64,000 bases of DNA from NCBI GenBank assembly GCA_920105805.1, contig CAKKTI010000019.1, forward strand, positions 1-64,000, written 5' to 3'. Origin of the DNA: Condylostoma magnum. Its lineage: Eukaryota; Ciliophora; Heterotrichea; Heterotrichida; Condylostomatidae. Position 1 is the first letter of the stretch. Each line of letters starts with the position of its first letter. Below are positions 10,653-21,676 of the stretch, piece by piece. The notes beneath the pieces are model-generated. The model did no database searches. It was not told the DNA's origin and saw nothing but the letters and a program-made list of their open reading frames with translations. Made by a program: the position numbers and the translations under genes.

Positions 10653-12362
10653 ATGAAAGGACTTAATTTTGCTCCCTAATCTAATAGAAGACAGTTTAGA
10701 AGTCAGAAGCCGAGTATTGATTGATCTTACTCCCCTGATATTACCGCTAAAAGATAAATTTCATTTGATAAAAGACGTAGTGGCTAATTTGATGATAGGT
10801 AACATAATAGAGCAGTCATTAAAAGAACACGAATTATTATAAAAGAGCATAGAAATAAATCAGTCAGTGGAGAAGTAAAACCAAAAAACTAGAAAAGTCC
10901 ACCATCAAAGCCTCTTCACTATGAATATAACATTAATGCACTGTAAGGAGTAAATGGACAGCTAATCTAATGAAAAGCTGGAAAAGTGCTTGGCTCTGGT
11001 AGTTTTGGATAGGTAATACGGGCTTTAAATATGCAAACAGGTTAAATCTTTGCAGTAAAGCGGATATTTTTCAACTAAAATTTACCATAACAAAGTAAGT
11101 AAATAGATTCTTTTAAGCGTGAGATTGAATTGCTTTAGCAATTCAGCCATCCTAATATCATTTCTTACCTTGGTAGTGAAATCATATAGAACAGTTTATG
11201 TATTTACATCGATTATATCCCAACTGGCAGTATGGCTGATATAGTCAACAGCGTTGGACCTCTGCCTGAAAACCTGATTAAAATATATACAAGATAAGTC
11301 CTACATGCTCTTAATTACCTGCATTAATCTAACATAATACACGGAGATTTAAAAGGAAGCAATGTCTTACTATCAGATGACGGATTGATTAAATTAGCTG
11401 ATTTTGGGTAATCGAGGTAACTAGAAAGCTTAGACTAATCTGGATTAGTAAAAACTATGAGAGGAAGCTTGAGGTGGATGGCTCCGGAGGTAATTAAAGG
11501 ACAAGGATACGGAAGAAAGATTGATATATGAAGTTTAGGGTGCCTTATTATAGAATTAAGCACTGGGAAACCTCCTTGAAGGGATTTTGAATCGCCTATA
11601 TAGGCAATAATGGAAATCGGGATGTCTGATGAAGTTCCTGAAATTCCTGATTAGTTTTCTTAGTAAGGGAAAGATTTTCTATAGGCATGTCTTATCAGAG
11701 ACCCTAAAGCTAGAAAAAGACCTATTGAGCTACTAGAGCTGGAGTTTATAGCTAGTTAATTGTAAATTTAAATGGATAATTATAGCATTAAAGGGAAGTT
11801 CATTATGAATTTAAAGCGATAGAAGTGCAAGAGTAATCAAGATATTGATTCAATTGCAGAACACATCGAAAAGTTATACTTAAAAAGAAATTTGTGTATT
11901 GAAAAAGGAGTACTGAAGCCTATTATATAATAGGAAAAGATTGTGGAGTAATAAGTAGTAGAGACAGAGCCCGTTTAAGTTAAAGTAGAGGAAAAGCCGA
12001 GGAAAGCTAAAAAAAATTATCAGTTTTTTAATGTTGCTGCTCCAAAACCTTCTGATAAAATCATGAAGCTGCTTTATAATACAAAAGACACTAATATGAA
12101 ATTAGGATCGCAGTAGCCCAGGTATTTAGAGCCTATTAATAAATGCTTTAAAATTTAGTAAAGTGTGCCGAAAAGTCCTCGTAGGAGAAAAATGCGCTCT
12201 TGAACTAATTTACGTTAGTCAAAAAAATCAATAACACCTTAAATTGAGCAAAATTTATAACAAACAAAGAGAACTTTAACTTCATCTGCCTAAAAGTTAA
12301 TTAAGAGTAGCAAGATAAACTATTTGAAGCATCTTAAAAGAGCTTATTTATCAAAGCTGTAA
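10653..12362 (+). CDS. MAP3K-like (STE11/MEKK-type) protein kinase
   Basis: A predicted 569-aa Ser/Thr kinase. A basic N-terminus of about 110 aa precedes the kinase domain: Gly loop GSGSFG, Lys in AVKRIFF, catalytic HGDLKGSN, DFG as LADFGQS, an activation segment ending in RWMAPE, and DIWSLGC. HGDLKGSN and the GSLRWMAPEV segment are typical of the MEKK/NPK1 group that phosphorylates MAP2Ks. The Trp of DIWSLGC and another in PPWRDFE are TGA, direct proof of TGA as Trp. A Lys-rich tail of about 200 aa follows. The stop is taken as TAA after YLSKL, 20 nt before the next ATG. Confidence 0.88.
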
Positions 12363-12382
12363 ATTGATTGTTTTTATTTAAA

Positions 12383-12571
12383 ATGGATTAAGTTGGGCAT
12401 TTGATTAGTTTATTAGAGAATCAGCATGTTAATAAGGAATCATTTATCATTACTATACAATAAGTATAAAATACATTGATATCACGTAGGAAAATGGTTA
12501 TATCGAGTCTTTATGCTATATATTAGCTAGGTTTACTAGATCGTTTGCAATAAATCCTATAAAACATATGA
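12383..12571 (+). CDS. Small protein, unknown (62 aa)
   Basis: It begins MDQVGHLISLLENQ and has regular heptad-like leucines and isoleucines, so it is probably helical. It lies 20 nt after the kinase stop and 37 nt before the SWEET gene, on the same strand. It ends at TGA TAA. No family recognised. It could instead be a 3' untranslated stretch, but the composition and spacing favour a gene. Confidence 0.45.
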
Positions 12572-12608
12572 TAAAACGGTAAATTTCAGAAAATATTATT
12601 AATCAAAA

Positions 12609-13253
12609 ATGGAACAAAGCTACTTAGCCCTGCTCAGTACATTTGGAACAGCTTTTTCAATGCTAGCTAACATTGCTCCTTTGCCAGGTCTAATAAATGC
12701 CTATAAAATAAGAAAGACTGATTCAATACCTCACAGCTATCTTGTATTATTATCAATTGTAAGCATCCTATGGATAGTATATGCTGCCAGAGGGCAGCAA
12801 TATGAAATAATCCCTCAAAGCATTTTTGGTTTACTAGTAAATTTATTCTACCTCTCCCTGTATCATTCAATTACAGGAGATTGTTTAGAATTCATTGTAA
12901 AACTAGTGTCAGTAATTGTCTTCATAGGCCTAAAAGCCTTTGATTATTACGACTACGAAAGTATAGGACTATGTGCAATGCTTTTAAGCCTGGCCGCCTA
13001 TGCAGCTCCTCTGGAAAACCTAGTATCAATAATAAAAGAACAAGACTCCAAATATATAGACTTTTACATAACAGTCGCTAACACTCTATGCTCAGGCACA
13101 TGACTTCTATTTGCTTTAATAAGTGACAACTTCTTCCTAAAAGTTCCTAATATAGCCGGCTTCTCCCTTTGCTTGATCCAACTAATGCTTTACGCCTGAA
13201 TTAAAAGAATTGATATAACCCTCCACCCTAAAACCTCATCTTTAGATATTTAG
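12609..13253 (+). CDS. SWEET: SWEET-family sugar transporter
   Basis: A predicted 214-aa membrane protein with two MtN3/saliva (PQ-loop) repeats. Repeat 1 has ANIAPLPGLINAYKIRKTDS, repeat 2 has YAAPLENLVSIIKEQDS. A final segment reads VPNIAGFSLCLIQLMLYA, as in plant SWEETs. SWEETs move mono- or disaccharides down their gradient through the plasma membrane or vesicle membranes. TGA stands for the conserved Trp at the start of helix 6 and in the LYAW segment. The TAG stop (followed by TTA) lies 19 nt before the importin ATG; the frame could only end later by overlapping that gene. Confidence 0.9.
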
Positions 13254-13272
13254 TTAACCTCTCTATATATAA

Positions 13273-15789
13273 ATGGATTCACTATCATAGATTCTCATCA
13301 GTGCCTAGGGTGGTGACTAGTAAGTGATGAAATAAGCTACAGATGTACTAAAACAACGCTAGTGCTCGGACACTGGTTAATTTTTAGTAGACCTCAGTTC
13401 TATTTTGCTAGATGAATAATAATAATCTCTAGCCCGTCAACTAGCAGGAATTCTTATCAAAAATACAATTACAAACCAGAATAATGAAGACTATCTTTAG
13501 AACTTCTGGCCCAGTGTGCCAAATGCGCACAAAGCGTAAATTAGGCAAAACACTCTAGGAAGTCTTGGCTCAGGTGATATTTAGATCATAAGAGTTGCTT
13601 CATAGGCAGTGGCGGCAGTCGCTAGGTATGATCTTCCCGCAGGACACTGGCCTGAGATTTTAGGTATATTGGTGTAAAATGCTAATAATGAAAACTAGCT
13701 CTTTAGAATGGCATCGCTTATGACCTTGGGGTATATTTGCGAGTTAGTAGATAGCCAAGTTGTGTCTAAGGAGTAAAGTGACGCTATTCTGACTGCAATT
13801 GCTTAGAATTTGACAGATTAAATCACTGATATTGATGTACTAACCTGTGCTTTGACGGCATTGAAGAACTCTTTGCCTATATGCAGAGCTAATTTTGAAA
13901 ATGATGTAGAAAGGGATTATTTGATCAATTTGGTATTGAGGCTAAGTAGTAGCTAGTAACTGTCATTGAAAGTACTAGGGTTGTAGACCTTGTGTGATGC
14001 TGTGTCTAACTATTATGACTACATTGGAAGTAATTTAGAAGCTATTGGATAGGTCACTTTTGGGATTATTCAGAATGATTAATTCTAGGCCGTTATTCTT
14101 GCTATTGAGCTGTGGAATTTGATTTCTGATATAGAAGGCGAGCGGATTGAAATGAGGTCAAACTAAAAGCCTATGAGAGGGTATATTAACTTAGTTAGTG
14201 ATAGGTTGATAGAATTGCTATTGTTATAGATTGAAAATATTGACTAAGACCCTGACGTATGGAGCATTCACAAGGCATGCGGATCATGTATAGTTTCAAT
14301 AGCACTGGTAATAGGAGATAAAGTCATTGATAAGGTAAGCCAATACATAACGACTAATATTACCTCTCCCAACATAGCTTCGAAGATATCAGCTTTATTA
14401 GTCTTAGGAAGTGTGCATGAGGGTCCTTCCGAGGTAAAAATGACTAACTTCATAGGCAGTCTTCTTCCTACACTCACCGCATTGCTAAGAGATGACAACC
14501 TTGTTGTACGGCAAACAGCATCGTGGACATTATCTAGAACCTGTGAGTTTTACTATAAGATAATTTCACATCCCCACAACTTCAACAGTGTCTTGCCAGT
14601 CCTTCTTGAAAAGCTGCAAGATGATTCCAAAGTTGCCTGTCATGCATGCTGGGGAATAATAAATTTAGTTGAGTCTGGGCAAGAAATATAACTGATAAAG
14701 CCTGAGGTCTTCTAAACTCTTATAAATGCACTTGTTAAGTTAGCTTATAGACAGGATGCCAATAACTCTGATTATAGTCTTACAATAGCGGGACTATCAG
14801 CAGTAGGAACTTTAATAGAAAAATCACCGTAATCTTGTGTAAGCTTAATTTGTAACTTTATAGAAGACTTTTTAACTTAATTTGAAAAAAGTCTCAATGG
14901 GTAAGATCAAAACGAGTAAAATCTGCTGTGTTTGATTCTTTCTAATGTTTTTAATAGAGTGGAATCTAAAGATGTGTCAGATAATCAAATAATGCGAGTT
15001 TTACAAGCCGTTAAACAGTTATTTGTACAACGTTAAACAGTAATTGAAGAAGGAATTACTACTCTTGGATCTTTATCAAACTGTATAGAGAACAGATTTG
15101 CTCCGTTTTTAGAAGAAATAAAAGAATATGTAGAATATGCTCTATAAGATAATCAAGCTTCAGCTTGTTGCAGGGCTGCTACTATGTGTATTGGAGACTT
15201 TGCTAGGTCTTTAGCAGGTGGTATGGCAAATCTTATGCCTTCTATTATTCCTCTAATGATTAGAAATATGCAGGATTAAAGCATAAGAGCTGAGATAAAA
15301 ATATAGACTATTGAGTCTTTTGGGGACCTAGCAGGGTAAACTATAACGCACTTCTTATAGTATCTAGATTAAGTGATTGTTATTATTGAAAATGCAGCGG
15401 ATAATAGCCTGCAGATTGTTAAAGAAGCTGATGATCCTGACTTATTCGAGCATATGCAGTCTTTAAGAGAAGCTATTTTAGACTTTTATGTGGGATTGAT
15501 ATAAGGGCTTAATGATATAAGGCAAACGGAGTTAGTTGCTTAAAAGGTAGACAAAATTGCGAAATATGCACTTATTGTGTCTTAGGATAATTATTTTCCC
15601 ACTAGAGAGATACATTGCTCTGTTATTGGACTCATTGGAGATATTATTAATAGCTTCGGGGCTAATTCTAAATAGTTTATTGATATAAACTCAATTCAAT
15701 AATATTTAGTGAGGTTTTAATCCTCTACAAATCATAAACTGAGAGAGACGGCAAACTGGGTTATCAACTTAATTCGTCAAATTAATTAG
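13273..15789 (+). CDS. KPNB1: Importin subunit beta (karyopherin beta 1)
   Basis: A predicted 838-aa nuclear import receptor made of HEAT repeats throughout, close to the usual 860-880 aa. It carries cargo, with importin alpha, through the nuclear pore and releases it on binding Ran-GTP. Recognisable parts are the N-terminus MDSLSQILISAQG, the first HEAT with LARQLAGILIKN, GHWPEILGILVQNANNENQL, ASWTLSRTCEFYY and the C-terminal TANWVINLIRQIN. The ATG gives the full importin N-terminus. The stop is taken at TAG TTA after RQIN, 97 nt from the convergent gene. Confidence 0.93.
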
Positions 15790-15888
15790 TTAAATATAGA
15801 ATATTAGTGTATTACTAATTATTGTTTCTATGTTCTTTAAATTTACTAATTAAACATATTAAAAGGGAATTTATAAAATTCATATTTA

Positions 15889-16686
15889 TTAAATTGAGCC
15901 TGATATTACCCTGTCATTCAGCTTGATAAGGTTCCTATTGCTGCTCCTTCAAACATTTTACCTTCCAGCTTTTATTTTCCTAATATCACCATTTAACTAA
16001 TTTTACATTTAATAGGCTCCAGGTATCAACTTGGACTGAATCTTTTTATTATACTGGATGGTCGATAATATATTTATAAGCTAATCTTTATTATTAGAGT
16101 TTTAAATAGAAGACTCCATATCATTAAGTCTTTCAATAAAATACTAATTCTTCATCTATGTTTTTGATCTTTATTTAACAATAACTTAATTATCTAGCTT
16201 AGGGGAATTAATAAAATTTTCACATTTATCCACTAATAAGTCAAATTTATCAGACTAATCAAGATCTAAAGACTTTAATCTTATTCTTCTAGGCGACGGT
16301 TGATAACTTTTGTTTTAAGGAGAGGATCGTAAGTATAAATCTTACCTCTTTTGAAACTTTTTCTAACTTGACTAGTTATCCATACTAATATTTACTGAAT
16401 CAAAACTTATTTTACTCATTATTCTATTCATCCTTTCATTGAAGTGCTCTTCCCTATTTTTAAGAATCTGGATTTGTCTATCGATACTTGAACTGGAAAC
16501 TGCTTCAAATTTAATGTTGCCTTGGGGTATAATCTTTTATCTTATTTTCTAAATCTAATTGTTTAGTTTAGCACATTGATTACTGAGAAGTTAAGTTTTA
16601 TTGTTCTGGCGAAATAGTCTGAAATCTTTTCTAAGCTTAGAAGGAAAAGTGTGTTTTGGAGGCTTGATTCTCTTTATAATTTCCAT
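15889..16686 (-). CDS. Hypothetical basic protein (265 aa)
   Basis: It begins MEIIKRIKPPKHTFPSKL. It is Lys/Ser/Asn/Gln-rich with a short coiled-coil-like stretch (RQIQILKNREEHFNERM) and a segment with SPRR and SLDLDQSD. Its ATG lies 7 nt after the XLF-like stop and is in the +1 frame to it, which is why the two are read as separate genes. No known family. The stop is TAA TAA near 15889. Confidence 0.6.
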
Positions 16687-16693
16687 TTATTAA

Positions 16694-17533
16694 CTAAATA
16701 AAGTCTAATTTTGTATTCTTTTTAGGCCTCATGACTTTATTCTGTAGTAACTTTTTCCTCTCTTCCTCTTCTTTGCTTATCAAATAATTTTGTTATGTAT
16801 TTTGGCTATTTTTGACTTATTTTTAAGGTTTTTATGCCATTGGAAGCTATCTTTTCAGCTGTAAATTTTCTTTTTTTGTTTATTCTTCTATTTTATTGAA
16901 TTCTCTAGCTTGAAGCTCCTTTAATACTAGTTAATTAAGTTCACTTGGCTTGAATAATGGAAAAGTGGATTGGGTCTCAGCTGCAAGTCTTTTTGCAACT
17001 TATTGCTGTGGATTATGAAACTAAGGGTTATAACCTTATACCTATGCTTCTAATTCCTCAATTCTTTTATTCTAACAGTTCATTACTCTGACTATGTTTC
17101 CTATTAAGTAATCTTTTAATAAAGTCTAATTAACTTCTTATGATAAAGGAATGCATGTAATCTCCCAAGTGAAGCGAAATATTCCTTAGATTAGTTTCGA
17201 GCAGTTAAGAATTAAGTTGTTCTAGTTCAATTGTATTTGATATTCTGATGCAAAATCCTATGATTAGTAAAATTGATTGATGTTGTCAACAATGCCGTTC
17301 AAATCACCTTGTATTCCTGAGTTATATTTGCTTAATACTTCTTGTATAGTATCTTAATCCCCATGTGATAGCCAGAACTATTAGAAGTCTGTAATTAGAA
17401 TTGAGAATCTTGGAGGATTTGTTAAAGCTGCTCCTTATACTAGTCAGTGTTGGTCGTTAATAACAAATGTACTTCAGTTTGATTGAGATAGGATTTCAAA
17501 GGCTTGCAGATTTTCTCTTATAAATTATTCCAT
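16694..17533 (-). CDS. NHEJ1: XLF/Cernunnos-like (NHEJ1) DNA repair factor
   Basis: A predicted 279-aa protein with the order of features of XLF: an N-terminal beta-rich head and an alpha-helical stalk. Segments comparable to human XLF are FSILITDFQQFW (human YALLVSDLQQVW), a short helix DLNGIVDNINQFY, then GIFRFTWEITCIPLS (human LPFYWNFHCMLAS), a helix opening with LIGNIVRVMNCQNKRIEELE, and a basic C-terminus ending KKNTKLDFI. XLF bridges broken ends with XRCC4 and ligase IV. In Paramecium a homologue is needed to rejoin ends after programmed DNA elimination. The match is weak at sequence level, so XRCC4- or PAXX-like is possible. TAG TTA stop. Confidence 0.6.
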
Positions 17534-17871
17534 TATTTCAGATAATTTGAGGAAATTACATAAGATCAATTATTTTAGTGGAAAATAAGGCTTTTAATTA
17601 TATTAATAGCTTATAAATCTTGAAATTAATAGTTTATTTGATAATTATGAAAATATTTACTAAAAATATTCACTGTAAAATTATCTCAAATGAATCCTAA
17701 TATAAAGCTATGCGTAATGTTAGCTTATAGTATTGCAATATTTCATTATAATTAATTTTCCATTATTGCATATAATGTTTATAATATAACAAGTTTTAAA
17801 ATTGTTTTAATTTAAAACACATCAAATTCTTATACTGATTTCCTACTGTTATTAAATACTATAAAATAAAC
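17534..17871. other. Intergenic stretch between divergent genes
   Basis: An AT-rich region between the XLF-like start (-) and the MGCSPC gene (+). It should hold both promoters, but I see no clear element. Confidence 0.5.
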
Positions 17872-18207
17872 ATGGGTTGTTCCCCTTGCTCAAAGCAAAT
17901 AATATTTGATCAGTCCTTAGAGGAGCTTAATAAATCAATAATCGATAGTAAAGAAGAATATGAAATTTCAATCCATTAACATTCCACTTCAAGAGCCCAA
18001 TAAGGTTGGCAAAGATTACAATAATATAGGATAAAATTGTAATTAATGAAGTATAATAATTTGCCCATAATATTTGAGGAGAATTAATCAAAAGAACAGT
18101 CGTATTAAAGCATCGAAAGCAGTGGTTCTTTCATTGGTAAAGTAAATAAGTAGATAAAATGATAATCATATGAAACACGTTCAAAAATATTTGGGGGCTG
18201 CATTTAA
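17872..18207 (+). CDS. Small MGC-start protein, probably lipid-anchored
   Basis: A predicted 111-aa polar protein beginning MGCSPCSKQ. Met-Gly-Cys with a second Cys is the usual signal for N-myristoylation plus palmitoylation, so it is likely membrane-bound on the cytosolic face. Acidic helices follow (LEELNKSIIDSKEE). The rest is Gln/Ser-rich with no family recognised. The end is uncertain: TAA at 18205 or 18223. It converges on the MRH gene that stops at 18238. Confidence 0.55.
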
Positions 18208-18237
18208 AACTGCAAAACCCTTTAAAAAACATTACAT

Positions 18238-18963
18238 TTAAATCAAATCGTATTTATTACTCCTACAGATCTTTTTATACACAAACCTTAATCCAATTAA
18301 AAAGTTTTCATGAATTCTTGACCAAAATTTAAAATTTGGTATAAGTTCCCATCCTCTTCTTCCGTCTATCATTCCTCAGCAGCAACCAAATGATAAATAC
18401 GCTAAAAGAATGATTGCAATGTACCAAACTAGTTAATATCCTCCACTGATAGATCAATCTAACGATTACCCGCACCCAGCAGGCCCATAATGATATATAA
18501 AAATATGGCAATTACCACCGTGATAACTACTATCCAGGTGAAATCTGACATCTATAGAGCAAATCATATGCAAATTAACTCGCCTATACATTAAAAAATG
18601 CCCAAAATTAGACTTACACCGCTCCCCTCCTTCATAGTGTATAGAAATCCCACTCTTAGGATCTCTTCTCCTATTAACCCATACCTGCATCTGAGAAAAC
18701 CTTCCAACTACCTCACACTCCTCAATAAGTTCTTCATTATTCATAGTAACTTCAATAGCAAAAGTATCCTCATCTGCACATTTATAAGGAAGTTTTTGAT
18801 TAAACGATAAAATGATCTGTTTTTGGCCTTTTCTATCAAACGTATAGGGATAACTATGTGTAAATTACTCTGATTCCAATTCAGTTCAATCATATTTCAC
18901 GTTGTGCAGATAACTGCTCCATGTGTTTTCGTAAGCAAATGCAGCTACTATTAAGAATAACAT
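18238..18963 (-). CDS. Type I membrane protein with mannose-6-phosphate-receptor-like (MRH) domain
   Basis: A predicted 241-aa protein. A signal peptide (MLFLIVAAFA) is followed by a luminal domain of about 150 aa with paired Cys. It holds GISIHYEGGERCKSN and NLHMICSIDV, the core pattern of MRH lectin domains found in cation-dependent mannose-6-phosphate receptors and Atg27-like Golgi proteins. One membrane segment (LVWYIAIILLAYLSFGCCW) precedes a basic cytosolic tail of about 50 aa. It is probably a sorting receptor of the Golgi-endosome system. Whether it binds sugar cannot be told. The ATG is 2 nt past the TGA of the preceding gene. Confidence 0.7.
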
Positions 18964-18967
18964 ATTT

Positions 18968-19744
18968 TCAATAATTATTAACCCTTTTTTGTATATAGCG
19001 CAGAAGCTCTCCGTTTTGAATCATCCTCTCACCTTCACGAATTCCGTTCATCCTTCTTTGTATATGTTGCAGATTGTTTTAGTGATGGCTTAAGTTACTC
19101 AGTAACTACGTGCTTTTCAATTTATTTTCGTAAGTGAATATAAGTCCTCCTAGTATTGATGTAAAAATTAATATAGAAAATGCACTGTCAAATGAATTTG
19201 CAGAATTTCACGATAGGTAAATGTTCATAGGATTACAGCATAAGGTAATTATTAGAAGATCATACCCGGGATCCCATATTTTAATTTCAGGGACATTATC
19301 TCTACCAAATCTCACTGATTAGCAATTTTACTTAAGCTTTTTGAATAAAAGTTGATAATAGTTATCACTTCCTCTATATCTTAATATTTAATACTTTTCC
19401 TAAGGGCTCATAATATATTCTAAAGTATACTACTCTCATTCAAATAGTTAATACTGCCTACTGGCTAGCAAACAGTGTATTTGTATACTAACACTTATTA
19501 AAACAATAAGAATTTTGAGCTAGTAGGATAATTAAATCTCCCCGCTAATTCAAATTCCTAATAGAATAGCCAGTCCAAGTCCAAAACTATAAAATATTCC
19601 AGGATCGTCTAAAACTACCAATTCTGATCCTTCTCTTAGACCTTTGAGTAAAATATTATAACCCTCTTACCCATAAGAAGGCAAATAAGCTGAATTCCAC
19701 TACCAGTTTATATAGAATTTTAACTTATCTATAAGACTAAACAT
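18968..19744 (-). CDS. Membrane protein with C-terminal coiled coil, unknown
   Basis: A predicted 258-aa protein beginning MFSLIDKLKFYINW. It has at least four hydrophobic segments (SFGLGLAILLGIWI, LIVLISVSIQIHCLL, YDLLIITLCCNPMNIY and FSILIFTSILGGLIFTY), then a polar helix ending HQNNLQHIQRRMNGIREGE. Its ATG comes 8 nt after the ATG8 stop. It ends with TGA, and the next gene's ATG starts two bases after the stop. There is no in-frame TAA or TAG there, so TGA must be able to terminate. No family recognised. Confidence 0.65.
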
Positions 19745-19752
19745 TTTTATTA

Positions 19753-20100
19753 CTAACCTAGTACTTCATGATTTGAATAGTAAATATACAAGAATCCATC
19801 CTCATCATGATATCTTTCATATATTTGATCGAGTGTCTGATGGTTCTAGGGAATAGTGTTATCTTAAACTCTCACAAAAAGTCCTTCTTCTGGCCTTATG
19901 CCGATCTTTTGCCTTAAATGGCAGATTAATTCAAAGAAACTGTAGGACTTTGGGACTAGGAATTTGTTGTCTTTGATTTATTGCAAATTCCGGCAAGCAG
20001 GCTCTGCTATGACTGGAATTCTGGTTTAATAGTTGTACAAAAGTCTATTTGACTCGACTTGACGTTATTTTTATGTTGGTGTCTGATCTTCAGATTACAT
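19753..20100 (-). CDS. ATG8: Autophagy ubiquitin-like protein ATG8 (LC3/GABARAP family)
   Basis: A predicted 115-aa ubiquitin-fold protein that is joined to phosphatidylethanolamine on autophagic membranes. Family landmarks: NRLLYNYQTRIPVIAEPA, LVPKSYSFFELICHLRQKI, EGLFVRVQDNTIP and the diagnostic LDQIYERYHDEDGFLYIYYS. The last sense codon before TAG TAA TAA is Gly in EVLG, the residue that receives the lipid. If TAG stops, the glycine is already C-terminal and needs no ATG4 trimming. If it is read as Gln, a short Gln tail would need removal. Confidence 0.9.
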
Positions 20101-20128
20101 TTCTGATATTTATTTAAAAAAATTACTA

Positions 20129-21571
20129 CTAATGTTCTAAGGCGCAATATCTATTCTCTGAGTACCGGGACTTGCTTTTATTTGAAACAAAAGAAACATC
20201 TTCCTCAAACTCACTAGGCCCTCTCTGCTTCGTTAGCAATGCCGTATCAATTCTCACAGGTTTATTAGTGACAAACGGTAGAAAGGCCATTCCTATAATC
20301 ATTAAAACTCCTATTACTATAAACACCCAGAAATATCCCAAATATTACAGTATAAGCTTATCAATTAGAATAGTTGCCAAGCAGCTCGTAGTCATCCCCC
20401 AAATCATAACTCCCCATACATTAGAACCCTAATCACTAAATTTCATTCCACAAAGACATACAAAGCATGTATAGTTTCCAGCTCCATTCCAAAAGATAAT
20501 CACAACGTAGATAAAATAGCCCCATTCACTATTAACGACTCAGTACACTGTAAAGGCTTAGATTGTTGCAATAAATGCGTTTATGCCGAAAATATACCTG
20601 AATTCGTATCTGTCTAATAGACCTCCTCAGAAAATTCTAGCTACTATCCCTATTGCACTTCCTGTTGATCCTGCGTAGGATAATAAATGGTCGTTATCTA
20701 TTTCTGTTAATCCAAAAACCTTGTAATCATTCGCCATATAGCCCCATACAAAATATGTAAAGAAAAAGGCTAGTATCATTGTCCAAAATTCGTTTGTTTT
20801 TAAACATTGTTTCAAAGTCATGTTAGACCTAAATTCTTTTGGAAGGTCTTTGAGATCTGGAAGCTCTCTCTCGTGCATTAGCAGTACACCTATCACTCCA
20901 ACTACAGCGGCTACAATAGCAAATGCAATAAAAGACCATTGAACATTATCACTAACAGAATTCCCAAAAAGCTTCTCATCATCAGATCCTCTATCAACTT
21001 TTACATCAGGAGACTTGTTATCAGGGTTGCTTATAAACGTGAACATCAAAGCATAAACAGTCGGACCTAAACTGAACGCTATTGAAGTAACCCCAGTTAC
21101 AGTTCCTTTCTTATAAGGAAATCACTTCCAGCAACCAAGCATACTAGGCAATTGCCCGAATCCTGTGCTAGTACCAATACCCAGGCCCCATACAATCATA
21201 AAAAGGTAAGGCTCTTTTATAAATCCACAAGCTAGCAAGCATGAGGGCATAAGGATTGTAGCTGTTCACATACAGATCTTACGGCCTAATTTATCACCAA
21301 ATCTTTTAAGGATTATTGTGCATAAGGCTGAATAAAGCTTACTTACTGAAATTCCTTCGAAAAGAAAGTTAATGGGAAGAGTTGGAAATAATGTGGAGCT
21401 ATTTACTGATGAGTCGTGATTGTGTAGTCTGGAAGTAACATAAACACTTACAACGCCCCAAAGATTGATGTTTCCTCCGTTCTGTATAAAATTTACAAAG
21501 CTAAGTAAGAAGCATCCTATGACAGAAGAAATGGCAGGATACCTTTCATGTTTTTCAAGCTCTTTAGCCAT
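20129..21571 (-). CDS. MFS transporter (oxalate/formate or monocarboxylate antiporter-like)
   Basis: A predicted 480-aa transporter with about 12 membrane segments in two halves joined by a charged loop (ERELPDLKDLPKEFRSN). LGIGTSTGFGQLPSMLGCWK and KKGTVTGVTSIAFSLGP are typical of the OxlT/monocarboxylate branch of the major facilitator superfamily. A luminal loop of about 35 aa holds DKSPDVKVDRGSDDE-like residues. The C-terminus is polar and Ser-rich. The substrate cannot be told. The start MAKELEKHERYP leads straight into helix 1. The stop TAG TAG TAA is 28 nt from the ATG8 start. Confidence 0.85.
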
Positions 21572-21676
21572 ATTTAAATTAGTATAATCTATTGATATTT
21601 AATCAATATCTGTAAAATTATGCATTAAACTACCAAATAAAAACATATATCTTATCACATTTCATTAATAAAAAGG

